In this document: piece by piece, positions 1-9,523 of the stretch
Numbering within the stretch: the stretch's first letter is position 1
Layout of the letters: every line of letters begins with the position of its first letter
Assembly (NCBI GenBank): GCA_033557685.1
Contig: JAWQRN010000375.1
Coordinates: 1-30,565, forward strand
DNA from: Sperchopsis tessellata
Taxonomy: Eukaryota > Arthropoda > Insecta > Coleoptera > Hydrophilidae
Reading direction: 5' to 3'
Length of the DNA: 30,565 nt
Position numbers and translations under genes: made by a program
Notes under the pieces: model-generated
The model's input: the letters and a program-made list of their open reading frames with translations, nothing else
What the model was told of the DNA's origin: nothing
Databases searched by the model: none

Positions 1-549
1 CATTTGTACGGATACGTCAACAAGCAGAACTTTAAGTACTGGAGTGACGTGAATCCTAGACAACTGCATCAGGAACCTCTTCACTCCACGAAAGTTAATG
101 TGTGGTGAGCCATGTCTTCATCAGGGATCATAGGGCCCTACTTTTTCGAAGATGCTCTTGGCATTGCAGTGACAGTGACTTCACAAAGATACGCAGGCGT
201 GTTGAAGAACTTTTTTGCACCACAACTTGCATAGTACGAAGTAAACGAGGAGACATTTTTTCGATACGACGGAGCAACTTGCCATACAGCGAGAGTAAGC
301 ATGAATATCGTTAATGGCTTATTTCCAAATCACGTGCTCTCTCAAAATGGGGATGTCGAATGGCCTCCCCGTTCACCGTACCTCAAAACGTGCGACTTTT
401 TCTTGTGGGGTTACTTGAATTGTAGCCCAGAAAGAATGGATCCGCCAGGAGGTGGCTCAAATTCCACTGGCAATGCTGCCGAATATGTGTTGGAAGAATG
501 TGTACGACTGAACGGACGTCATCTTCCCGGAGTTGTTTTTCAAACTTAG
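1..549 (+). pseudogene. Tc1/mariner-superfamily (DDE_3) transposase, 3' fragment, dead
   Basis: Reading frame 1 from the window edge gives a DDE-type transposase C-terminal half in one continuous frame broken by two stops: TGA at 106-108, in a 'KVNVW*AMSSSGIIGPYFF' context where the family normally has Cys, and TAG at 232-234. The catalytic Asp region is visible as 'YDGATCHTA' (about 271-297), followed by 'WPPRSPYLKTCDFFLWGYL' (about 361-417) with the third acidic residue. The normal stop is at 547-549. The N-terminal DNA-binding domain and first catalytic Asp lie outside the window. This is a cut-and-paste DNA transposase relic; after the stop the sequence runs about 110 bp to 'CCACCCTGTA' near 658, a plausible element end. 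The family placement is secure; the exact subfamily is not. Confidence 0.85.
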
Positions 550-660
550 TTTATTGCTTTTTTTTGTAGTTTAAGATGGTAAAAAAATAATTTGGAAAAA
601 TTAATTCTATTTTTTACAACCTTTTCAAAATCCCTCTTTATTTTGCTCCACCCTGTACTA
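550..660 (+). mobile_element. 3' untranslated tail and probable end of the DDE_3 transposon
   Basis: This is AT-rich sequence downstream of the transposase stop, ending in a GC-richer 'GCTCCACCCTGTA'. Such short G/C-rich ends are what one expects at a terminal inverted repeat. The partner 5' repeat is outside the window, so the end is inferred. Confidence 0.45.
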
Positions 661-839
661 TATATCTCATGCATATCTGATAGTTGCAAAATTATAAATA
701 CAGATCTCTAAATACTAGCAGCCATTCGAACGCGACGGTCGAAGCGTTCTATGCTTAAGAAATAGCAAATCTTCAGAAGAGTTCAAAAATAAAGTAAAGA
801 TAATTAGGCAGAATATATAGAGTATGTGAAATTTTCAAA

Positions 840-1935
840 TTAAAATGCGAATAAAGAAAAATGTTAGAAGATACAACTGTGTAACCATATTCAGAACGAT
901 AGAACAACACTATAAACTATAAATATGTGAAACTGAGACTTATGATTGGGAAAAAGCAAGTAATAATCCTCAGATTTGAAAACGATGAGAGAGTTGACGA
1001 TAGAAAGGAAATGCTTGAAGAGATTAGAAAATTTGACTAATAACTATATCGAGATGAACATACAAACATCTCTTCCAAGAAAGACATTCCACCAATATTA
1101 CCCTCAGAAGTTTGATATTCCTTAAAACCAATGAAGTGGGGAAAACACCAGGGGAAAAAGGTATCACGGGTGATCTAAAAATGGCTGGAAATGAAATACA
1201 CACAGTTCTGACAAAATTGTATACTGCATGCATATAAACAAAAGGGATACCACATCTGGGAGCAATGCAACAATTATTTAAATCTACAAAAAAAGGAAAT
1301 AAAGAAGATCTGAAAAATCACATCACTCTCACATTTGTGACTTCTTACCAAAATAGTTACAAACAGCCTTTTAGACCAATTCGTTAATTCGATTCTTACT
1401 ACCCCAAAGAACAGGCAGGTTTTTCGAAAGGGATATTAAAGACTGGTTGACCACATTCACACGGTGCACGAATTAATATCTAGATTGAACGAATATAACC
1501 TGTCACTCTGTTGTGCTTTCGTAGTTTACGAGAAAGCAATTGACTCGATCAAGACACCTACAATTATTAAAGCTTTGGTCTAAAATGGCTTTCCATCTGC
1601 ATACAAACAGGTAATTCAAAACGTCTATAAAAAAGCCATATTAAACGTTAAATTACAACAAGAAACAGAAACGTTTGATGTTCAAATAGGCGGTAGAACA
1701 GGGGACATCATATCGCTAAATTGGGAATAAAAGGGCATTAAAATGAATGGAGAATATCTTAAATCTTTGAGATTTGCAGATGATTTGTTGCACCCATTAT
1801 CAAGAAACTTAAAAAAAAGATTTACCTAGATTCTGAAAGTAGGGATGTGGGCTTTAGGATGAATCTGTGTAAAACGAAATTTATACTCAATGAGCCAATT
1901 ATACCATTATACCTCGACTGCATACTAATAAAAAC
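840..1935 (+). pseudogene. RTE-like non-LTR retrotransposon reverse transcriptase, heavily decayed
   Basis: Conceptual translation across several frames gives the order of motifs of a non-LTR reverse transcriptase. A linker ('KKNVRRYN' near 850) comes first, then 'GKTPGEKGITGDL' near 1140-1180. An 'NDLKNHITL'-like finger block follows near 1300. After that come 'KEQAGFSKGY' near 1405-1435 and 'VVYEKAIDSI' near 1525-1550. The catalytic box FADD lies at 1772-1783. Stops and frameshifts are spread throughout, so no protein can be made. The copy is 5'-truncated (no endonuclease domain seen) and its 3' side is cut at 1955 by the mariner insertion site. The two better-preserved minus-strand elements at 12-17 kb have similar block order. 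Confidence 0.75.
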
Positions 1936-1956
1936 CATAGTAATATCTAACATATA

Positions 1957-3190
1957 TTGGTGGGGCCGGAAAGCAAGGTCGTTTCTGCGCATGTCAATAT
2001 TTGTTTATCATTTATCAGTTTATTGTGTACGTCAAAGCCGTGCCGAAGATATTCTAAGAGTAAAGTGACTTGTTTACTTGTAAATAATTAAATCTTAAAT
2101 TTGTTTGCAATTTTGGGTTAAATGGCCAGCCAAATACCTGAAGAGGTACATATCCGGCATTGCATGTTTTTTGAATTTCACAAGGGAAGTAACGCAACAG
2201 TTGCTACCAAAAACATTTGTGATGATTATCCAAGTGCATTAGACGTTCGTAAATGCCAAAGATGGTTTTCTAAGTTCAGATCCGGTAATTTTGATCTTTC
2301 CGACTATTATCGATCAGGAAGCCCAACAACTTTAGACAATGACGTATTAAGGGCGGAAGTGGAAACAAATCCGTGCTAGACAATCGAGGAACAGCCAAAC
2401 ACTCTTAACCAACTTTAGTCGATCATCCAAGAACATTTGCAGCAGATTGGTAAATAATGACAGAGTATGGATCCCGCATAATCTGTCAGAAGAAAACAGA
2501 GCTAACCGATCCACCACATGCAACTTATTGCTTCAACGGCAATAATACAGAAGCGTTTTTTGATCGCTTGATTACGGGAAATGAAAAATTGGTCCTCTAT
2601 GAAAATCCAAAACCCAAAAGGCAGTGGCTCTCTCTGAATGAATCGCCACTAAGCCAGGTTTACATTCCAAAAAGACGCTTTTGGGTGTTTGGTGGAGTAA
2701 TCGCGGAATCGTTCATTTTGAAGTATTGAAACCTGGATAAACTGTGAAACCTTTACTGTGAACAATTGGGTCGAGTAAATCAATCTTTAATTGACAAGTG
2801 TCCAGCGAATATCAACAGAAATGGCGTTATTCTTCAACACGATAATGCAAGACCGCACTGCGCAAGATGAACCCTGGGAAAAATTAATGAATTGGGGTGG
2901 GAGGTACTGCTTCACCCACCATACTCGCCTGACATTGCACCATCGGATTTCCATTTATCCCGATCACTACAACACTTTCTATGTGACAAAAAATTTGAAA
3001 ATTTGGATGATATCCAAAATGCCATATTCAGATATTTTGCTCAAATACCAATTGATTTTTATCGATCCGGCATTGGACTCTAGATGGCAAAAGGTTTTTG
3101 ATAATGAGGGTGATTAAAAATAAAAACAAGTTAAAAATTTATTTGTTTGAATTTAAAGTAAAAAACGACATTTCCGTCCGGTCCCCCCAA
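1957..3190 (+). mobile_element. Full-length mariner element with TIRs and TA target duplication
   Basis: The left end reads TTGGTGGGGCCGGAAAG (from 1957). The right end, read on the other strand, is TTGGGGGGACCGGACGGAA (from 3190), giving imperfect terminal inverted repeats. TA at 1955-1956 and TA at 3191-3192 form the target duplication. At about 1.23 kb it has normal mariner length and is apparently structurally complete. It lies between the Gr exon at 3315-4283 and anything upstream, that is, in the predicted last intron of that minus-strand gene or just beyond it. Confidence 0.88.
2122..3117 (+). pseudogene. Mariner transposase, inactivated
   Basis: The N-terminus (from ATG at 2122) encodes a paired-like helix-turn-helix: 'ICDDYPSALDVRKCQRWFSK' and 'FDLSDYYRSGSPTTLDNDVL', ending at a stop at 2377-2379. 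The catalytic domain continues in shifted frames. 'LITGNEKLVLYENPK' (about 2570-2610) has Asn where the first catalytic Asp should be. 'HDNARPH' is altered to a frameshifted version near 2840-2865. The third position is in 'PPYSPDIAPSDFHLSRSL' (2916-2970, frame of 2892-3083), which keeps the DD34D-type Asp. The C-terminal 'RWQKVFDNEGD' ends at 3117. Multiple stops, at least two frameshifts and a lost catalytic Asp make it non-functional. Similarity to the mellifera-like mariners is my impression only. Confidence 0.88.
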
Positions 3191-5310
3191 TATGTATGTC
3201 ATTACATTCAATTATGCATATTAAATGCCAATTATGATTATTATTAAGGTCATGATGTAGTTCCTAATCTATTAAACTGAAAGTTATTTACAAAGTAAAG
3301 AATATTTGACATACCTCCTCAGCAACAGAGCTCCAGCTTTGTGCAAGCCAAACAAAGATAGAACACAGTACAGTTGGCCAGTAAAATGCATTAATAGTTA
3401 CATCAATTGCATTGCCTCCAAACAAAGCATCATTTATAGAGAAAAAATGATATTGAAATACGCAAAATAGCATTATAAAGAATGTATATGTTAAAAATAA
3501 TGTATGTTGATTAAAAATTTTGTTTGTTGTTAATGCTAATTTGCAAAGGATACCGTGTATAGAAATTAGTTCCGTAATATTATAGATTAAATTTATTTGA
3601 TGCTTGTTTTCTATAGACACTCTGTTCATCTTAGTACATTTTCTGATCTTATTTGTAGCTATAACAGGTCTTTCAATTAAAGCTTTTATTATAATTTGTT
3701 TATTTATGCATTTAAAACATTGTCGAATTTGGTCTATAATTTCTGAAACCAGAAATTGCCCGAAGAGTGGTATGTATAGTAAATTTGAGTATACCATGTA
3801 AATTTTAATACCGTAATGTTCTGAGGAGAAAATATATATTGCAAATTGTGCTATGCAATTTCCTAAACAAATACAAGCAATGGCAAATAGCTTATATCTA
3901 CTGTTGTTGCAATTAACTTGATACAGTGCTTCATGGGAATTTATTTTCACAATATCCAAAATCAGATTTTGAACGCTGTCTTTCGTCGTTTTTGAAAAGT
4001 TGTGGATAACTATTATTATGAAGTTTATAGTAGCAATTGACAGGAATATCGGTTCTTCTACCTTTCGAGTAAATTTTGTATATGTATTGCTGTTATGTTG
4101 AAAATGCCGCAAATCAAATGCCAGACAACTGATATAATATGCGCAAAAAGGCATACTCCATAAGTGGCAACATACTATTTCTAGAAAACTTTCGTTATGT
4201 AATCTTAAATAGAATGGAGAAATACAGACAAATTTTGCCACGAAAATCGCTCTTTTAATTTTTTTCAAAAAAATTTCAGTCATCCTATTCGTGGTTGTTT
4301 ATAGCAATTTTAAGAAATGTTTGATAATATTATAAATTACATTCGATTGTAGTGTTTACCTATTATAAATGTTTTTCCATTAGTTAAATGAAGTAAATTT
4401 ATCTCACTTTGTTATACTTAGATAGCAATTGCTCTTAAAATAATGAAATGTTGTTCTATATTCTTTTATAATATTTAAATTTTTGGATAGCAATGTTGCT
4501 ATCACGTTTGTTGCGACTATCATTTCAACCCAGCATTGGGTATAGACCAGTTCACATCAAGTCCTACCAGGAAAGCAAAAAATAAAAGGATCATATTTTG
4601 TGTCAAAAACTATGAAAAATAAAAGTTTTATAAACATGTGTACAATTCTTTGGAGAGTTACAAAATGTAACTTTTCTTCAATAACTTTTGAGCTCTTTAA
4701 ACTTCGTCCATTAAATTTAGTATACATTTCACAAATTTTTTATACGATCTTATACAGACCCATAACAAAGAAATCTTAAAGCTGGATTTAAAGTGGTACT
4801 TTTGGTCCAATTTTTTTTTGAGTAAAAAACAATAAGTTGGTCAGACATGAAATATTACTATACAATAATTAAAAGTCGAATTAATAACTGCATAATATTG
4901 CTAATCTTAATTTTATTACTTATAAGTTATTTGTTGAAAGAAATTAAATAATTAAGCAAATCAGAATATTTTTAATTATTTTTTTTGTAATGTATGCTTC
5001 TACACTAGATCAACTTGATCGTTGTTCCTATTAAAAACACAGCATTTTAAATTTTTTTTAGATGATGTTTCTATATGACTCAATAAAAATGTGATCTTGA
5101 CAGGTGCAGTTTTTCAAAGTCAATGATAAACTAAAACAATTCAGTTTGTAGTGTTTTAAGAAAGATGATGCCTACTAAATTTAAAGTGTCTAGCTTAAAG
5201 TGATCAATACTTATTTAAGAATAATTTCATTTGGAATTTATCTTCAAATACCTGTAAACTCTTCAGGGAATCGTTTTAGAAAACATGTTATTAGAACATT
5301 TTTGATTGAT
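3190..5310. repeat. Tandem segmental duplication, unit 1
   Basis: This block matches 9426-11384 in the same orientation, starting with TGTATGTCATTACATTCAAT here and TGTATGTCATCACATTCAAT there. It covers the Gr exon, its 5' flank and about 1 kb further. Shared landmarks in the flank include 'CAACCCAGCATTG' (4529 and 10735) and 'AGGAAAGCAAAAAATAAAAG' (4568 and 10776). The distal landmark 'TTTATCTTCAAATA' is at 5238 and near 11305. Differences are substitutions and small indels. A (TA)n tract and neighbouring changes disrupt the distal part of unit 2. Confidence 0.85.
3315..4283 (-). CDS. Gustatory receptor-like 7-TM chemoreceptor, long first exon (Gr copy 1)
   Basis: An open exon of 323 codons runs from ATG at 4283 to a splice donor: ...GCTGAGGAG followed by GTATGT (3314-3309). 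Hydrophobic segments fall at residues about 35-56, 79-96, 131-152, 161-182, 260-281 and 295-315, giving six of the expected seven TM helices. Family-like blocks are 'YIPLFGQFLVSEIIDQIRQC' (170-189) and 'LCKLALTTNKIFNQHTLFL' (246-264). The exon end, 'QSWSSVAEE', matches the other three receptors here. Insect Grs are ligand-gated channels in sensory-neuron membranes. The missing C-terminus (TM7 and the TYxxxxxQF-type motif) should be on a short last exon at lower coordinates. I could not find it, and a mariner sits at 1957-3190. An odorant receptor is less likely. The ligand is unknown. Confidence 0.8.
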
Positions 5311-5431
5311 TGTTTTTCTGTTCCTCAAGTATAACGCAATACTTTGTAAAATTGTCATATTTTGTATTGTGGAAAATTTGCAACGCACAAGTTATAATAA
5401 TTGAAGCAGTCCAATAAATATTAAAAACTGA
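4284..5431. other. 5' flank of Gr copy 1, no gene seen
   Basis: This is AT-rich sequence with no convincing ORF. The first kilobase is conserved with the region 5' of Gr copy 2 (10493-11384), so any shared promoter of the two receptors should lie here. No core promoter element could be assigned with confidence. Confidence 0.6.
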
Positions 5432-5680
5432 ATGGCCACGCAAACATAGACATAGTCAATGTGTAATTTTAATATTTGATAAATTCAAATATCAAGCAAA
5501 CCGGCCAAGTCGATATATTAAATACATATATGAACTTCATATCGCAAAATGATGGGAACAAACTAAATGCAGTGGACACGTGTTTCTTTCATTAAGACGT
5601 CATCAGCACTGCTATAAATAGTAATTAGCTGTTTTCCACGTACGAATATATATTTCATTCCTTGTATATATGAAAGAAGC
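5432..5680 (-). repeat. Dispersed repeat R1, copy 1 (carries a hammerhead motif)
   Basis: About 240 bp match 29613-29840 in the same orientation. Shared blocks are 'CCGGCCAAGTC' (5501 and 29670), 'ATTAAGACGTCATCAGC' (5591 and 29753), 'AGTAATTAGCTGT' and 'CCACGTACGAATA', and 'ATTCCTTGTATATAT' (5657 and 29819). Between the blocks the copies have diverged. The minus strand is given because the ribozyme motif reads on that strand. No protein-coding potential is seen; the small ORFs across it are chance. Confidence 0.75.
5569..5612 (-). ncRNA. Hammerhead ribozyme motif (R1 copy 1)
   Basis: Read on the minus strand, stem I is GCAGTG (5612-5607) paired perfectly with CACTGC (5574-5569), 6 bp. Between them come CTGATGA (5606-5600), a weak stem II, GAAAC (5586-5582), a 4-nt loop and the GTC cleavage triplet (5577-5575). 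All core positions of a minimal type I hammerhead are present: CUGANGA, GAA, the A-U pair at the base of stem III, and H17 = C. Stem II is GUC..GAA, with only two good pairs, and stem III is only two pairs. Activity is therefore plausible but unproven. Such short-stem-III hammerheads are known from Penelope-like elements and animal retrozymes. Confidence 0.68.
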
Positions 5681-6000
5681 AACAAATTCTTATAGACATA
5701 GTCATTTATTTTATGGATAATGTTAAAATCTACACAGTAGAAAGCACAGCTGACCTCTCTAATTAGCACTCACAAATATTTTGTGACGATATAAAAATAA
5801 CTTTCTCCCTGGATACATGTGCTACCGTTATTTTTAACAAAGATGAATTGCAGAGGAGTGGGAAGTATTTCTGTAAATTCAACCAATCGGATGCTTATAA
5901 ATGTCTTGGAACATAACAACATCGTTCTGTCCATGAAGGTTAAGTGAACTAAGAAATGCCGATAAAGGTTCACTAATTTTCTTAGTTAATTTCATCAGAT

Positions 6001-6486
6001 CTAATCACAACATTGCCATACTCGTTTTTGCATAGTTTCCCAAAGTGGGCAGTACCGACTCCCTGTGAGAGCTACTGCTCCTCTATCGATGCTGGAGGGA
6101 TCTGTGGGATGGGGGTGTTCCTGCATCCAGGGGTAGTAGGGGGCGTTGTGAACAAGTAGACAATAAGAAAACGCTAAAAAATTGTTATTTACATTTTTTA
6201 AGCAAATACATGTCCACTTGACTATAATTGGGAAACTAAGTTCTTTTGCATTGCTGTGTTGTGAAATGGAGAGACTGACTTTTATCGAAATTCCGCATTC
6301 TTTATCCAAAACTGGATGTGCAGTAATTGTATCTTTGTAGTAGAGAGGGAGGTCTTGACCTTCTAAATATCCGCAGCCTCTGCAATTAGCTGGAGTGAAA
6401 ATGCGTTGTTTCTTTTTCAATAATACATCTGATATGATTGGCAAAGTAACCCGTGTGGATATTACATGCACACTTTTTAACCACAT
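6001..6486 (-). CDS. Unidentified 161-codon ORF
   Basis: This uninterrupted ORF of 161 residues is long for such AT-rich DNA. It starts 'MWLKSVHVISTRV' and contains a Cys/Pro-rich middle, 'TPANCRGCGYLEGQDLPLYY', and a C-terminal 'HNAPYYPWMQEHPHPTDPS'. I recognise no domain, signal peptide or clear TM helix. The part at 6040-6150 is notably GC-richer than its surroundings. It could be an exon of a host gene, part of a transposon, or a chance ORF. No splice signals or related copy in the window help decide. The function is unknown. Confidence 0.3.
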   Translation of the reverse strand: MWLKSVHVISTRVTLPIISDVLLKKKQRIFTPANCRGCGYLEGQDLPLYYKDTITAHPVLDKECGISIKVSLSISQHSNAKELSFPIIVKWTCICLKNVNNNFLAFSYCLLVHNAPYYPWMQEHPHPTDPSSIDRGAVALTGSRYCPLWETMQKRVWQCCD

Positions 6487-6573
6487 ATACCTTATTTGGA
6501 GTTCTTAAAACCAAATATTACTATAGACATGTTGTGCACGTCAATACCGACGATATGCGTTGAATACGTCATA

Positions 6574-8224
6574 AAGGGATGCACACAAATCCCTAAATTT
6601 TTTAATCCCGGGATTCAGGTTTGAAAATTTGAATTCCGGGGAATCCCGGCATTATCGTATTTTTTATAAAACAGATGTAATATATCAAACATTGGAAATT
6701 CATTGGAAGATAATATATTAGCACATAATGCGTAAGAAATTTATAAAAATGTATAATCTGTAAAAGTATAAACGTATACAACATTTATTCCAAAAATATA
6801 TTTTTTTAAAAATAACCTATAAAAATCACGTAACGCAAACAACAAATCAAAATTAAATTAAAGCAAAAGTAACATACAAAAAAGAGTTTTCACTTTTGAA
6901 AATGTTACCTCAAAAAACTTAAAAAGACTATGGTTTAGTGATAAAGCAAACTTCGAATTTTGGAACACACTAGTTCAGCCGTAGAAAACGCCCATACATA
7001 TTTCACACTTGTAGGGCTTAATTGTCATAATATAGTTGTATTTTTCTGCAGATAATAGCCATTTGTGCCACCATTTTCAAACAATACCATTTATTTTTGC
7101 AGTTTCGAGGTTAGATTTTCTCTTCTTACTTGAGCTTCTCTGGGAATTCTAAGACCCTCTTTCATGGCTTTATTTAATACTTCAGTCATTCTTAACCTCC
7201 TCGCTGTCACAATAATGTGCTAACTCACATGGTGAATTAGTCGTATTTAATCTTTTAAGCAAGTCCAGCATTTTTTTTTTGTTTTTCATATTTGTGGACT
7301 GTTGATTATCTCAGTGGTGGAGACTAGTCCTTCTTTATTTGATTCTACAAACCAAAACTGAAAAAAGTTTATGACTTACCTCTGAATGTTGTTCTATTAT
7401 CTTTGTCAACATAAACTCCGATGCAATATCTGCAGTTATTAAATCGTTGATAAAGAGCATCTACAGTTATGTTATTTGGACTGAAAACCTTTACCAAATC
7501 GGAAATAATTTGATATTCTAATTCGGTCATTTTTAAAGAATCGTCAATAATGATGCCTAGAAGTGCTCTTTTGTGCAGTTTTTTAACATAAATCTTTCAA
7601 ACATTAAAACTAATCTACCCATCGTGTTTTACAATCCTTTATTAAATGAATTGTTTTTCTAAAATCAATTACTTTTACAATAGTTTTTGTTGGAGATTTT
7701 TTAGAAAGTAAAATGACTTTTTATTACTGGTGATCAAGGGTGATCAATATCTCATGTGTTTTCACATTTAAAGGGGAAAAATTGCAAAAGAATATTCGCT
7801 ATCTTAGCAACAATCACTATCCGAGTCGTCATCAACCGAAATTATATTCAAATTCATACCGTGGACGAAGCACAATTGATGATTTTTATGTAATGATTTT
7901 CCTATTTTCTTCATTACGCTTATCCCATCGCTCGTAATACAGACACTATTCGCTTCTAGATTAATACAAATATTGAAAGCTATTTCTCTAGTAGAGTCCA
8001 AATAGTTCATACTAACCCCAAATTTCAGTAATTATCTATTGTTTCGTGTACATTTATATTCATATAGGGGTAATTTCGAGATGAAGTGCATTCAACAAAA
8101 TATAAAGAATATTTGGAATCATTTTTAATTTTATTCTTTATTTCATTTATAACAGCATCTTTGACATGATTTGTGAAATCTAATAACATTTTTCTAGTGG
8201 TATTAGGCGATTTTGACACATTTG
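6574..8224 (-). mobile_element. hAT (Ac-like) DNA transposon relic
   Basis: The left edge reads AAGGGATGCACACAAATCCC, followed by a palindromic AATCCCGGGATT block (6604-6615) repeated as GAATCCCGG near 6640. G/C-rich repeated subterminal motifs of this kind are typical of hAT ends. The element body carries a dead transposase read right to left. The other terminal repeat was not found; the right side passes directly into an LTR-like repeat. The left boundary is inferred. Confidence 0.6.
6905..8219 (-). pseudogene. hAT transposase, inactivated
   Basis: Blocks appear in correct N-to-C order on the minus strand. 'LLDFTNHVKDAVINEIKNKI' (8180-8120) and 'CTSSRNYPYMNINVHETIDNY' (8090-8025) end at a stop. 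Then come 'VCITSDGISVMKKIGKSLHK' and 'HQLCFVHGMNLNI' (7935-7835), the DGxSVM catalytic region, and an acidic 'DDDSDSD' stretch. After those follow 'MTELEYQIISDLVKVF' near 7530 and, after a frameshift, 'ADIASEFMLTKIIEQHSEV' near 7440-7380. The C-terminal dimerisation domain is clear: 'ENGGTNGYYLQKN' (about 7080-7040), then 'LSPTSVKYVWAFSTAELVC' and 'SKIRSLLYH' (7020-6940). Many stops and frameshifts show it is dead. The BED zinc finger expected at the N-terminus is missing. Confidence 0.82.
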
Positions 8225-8309
8225 AAAAATCCCCGTGCGGTCAGGCTAGCACGTGTATCGATTGACTTACATATTATTATTACCAAACTACTATAGAGTG
8301 TCTACGCCA

Positions 8310-8625
8310 CTGAGCATCCAGTATATTCTAGCACTTACTAGACCGCATCAGATGTAGCGAAGTGATTGGCCCATCTGACCGCTCCATCAAAGTCCAGAAG
8401 TCGAGGATGCTCGCTTGCATATAAAGCGGAGAACCCGGACAGCGAAGAAGAGTTCGAGTTTGATTAGGTACGAAATTAGTGTGGCGCGCTTAACGGACAC
8501 TTTATACAACCACTACAATACAGTTGTAAAATTTATTATTGTGTTGAAGTAAAATATGCTTTTTAAAATGAATACATTTTCACACTTGTTATTTCTGAAC
8601 CCGAAAAAAAAAAAACACATTACAT
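8310..8625 (+). repeat. LTR-like repeat R2, copy 1 (possible solo LTR)
   Basis: This aligns with 11484-11772 over almost its whole length. Shared blocks include 'AAAGTCCAGAAGTCGAG' (8389 and 11567), 'GGAGAACC' and 'GTTATTT.TGAACCCG' (8587 and 11742). It contains GCATATAAAGCGGAG (8418-8432), a TATA-like box in plus orientation, roughly 170 bp before its end. That fits an LTR with its promoter, but no internal retroviral-type genes are nearby and TG..CA ends are not certain. It adjoins the hAT N-terminal fragment, as copy 2 also does. Confidence 0.5.
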
Positions 8626-9425
8626 TACATTATATTAAATAATATATTATTAAAGTTTCGTTGTAAAACAATATACCTTTTTAAGTTTATGAAATTGCAT
8701 GCCTCTGATGTCATAAGTCTTCTTACTGCGTATTAAATTAACTTCTGGTATTATTTATTATTATATAATTTATTATAATGTTGAACTAAAATATTTCATT
8801 AAACATTGGCGCTTTTAATTTCCAATCAACTTAATATCGATTTTCTAAATGATATAATTTATTAATGTTTTGTTGTAAGCATTTGAAACCACGTGTATCG
8901 TTTATTCCTTAATGTATATTGCTTCATTGCATATTAATCAACAATTAATAATTATCCTGACCATTTAAATATTAGTGCACAATATTTTAATATGTGCAAT
9001 AAAGTTATAAATGATTGATATCTGTTTGAGTAGCAAGTGACATATGATAATATGCCTACGTATTTGAGCTGTGTTGTTATAGTATTAACATAATGTATTG
9101 CGTTTTTAATGAAAATGTATCGCCAGAAATTATTTGTATTTTTCGTATTGGATGACGTGCATTAACTCCCTATATCATAATTAGCGCAAAGTTGTTAGTA
9201 AACCGAGGATTCGTAGAATATATTTCATGAAGTACCTTCAATTGTCACAAATCTTAAAGCTGTAAATATTTTAATCTTCGAAACATATTTATATATATTT
9301 TATATTAGTTTTTGTTGATTTAAAATAATGAAACAATACAAGAATTTATCTATTAGCACTAAGATATGGATGGCTATATTGGCATTTTTCTGGAATCACC
9401 ATGCATTGTTTTAGAACGACCATAT
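8626..9425. other. AT-rich stretch without a gene
   Basis: No ORF, RNA gene or transposon motif was recognised. This is where the terminal exon of Gr copy 2 would be expected (minus strand, downstream of 9524). I found no open block ending in a TYxxxxxQF-like motif after a plausible acceptor. Confidence 0.5.
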
Positions 9426-9523
9426 CTGTATGTCATCACATTCAATTATGCGTATTAAAAGGCATGTAGTTCCTAATCTATTAAACTGAATGTAATTTAC
9501 AAAGTATAGAATATTTGACATAC

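Noticed and set aside
5563..5973. Two adjacent minus-strand ORFs of 67-68 codons
   Set aside because: They cross the R1 repeat and its edge, have no recognisable domain and are of chance length.
8600..9500. Terminal Gr exon for copy 2
   Set aside because: No acceptor followed by an open TM7-like segment with a TYxxxxxQF-type ending could be found on the minus strand.
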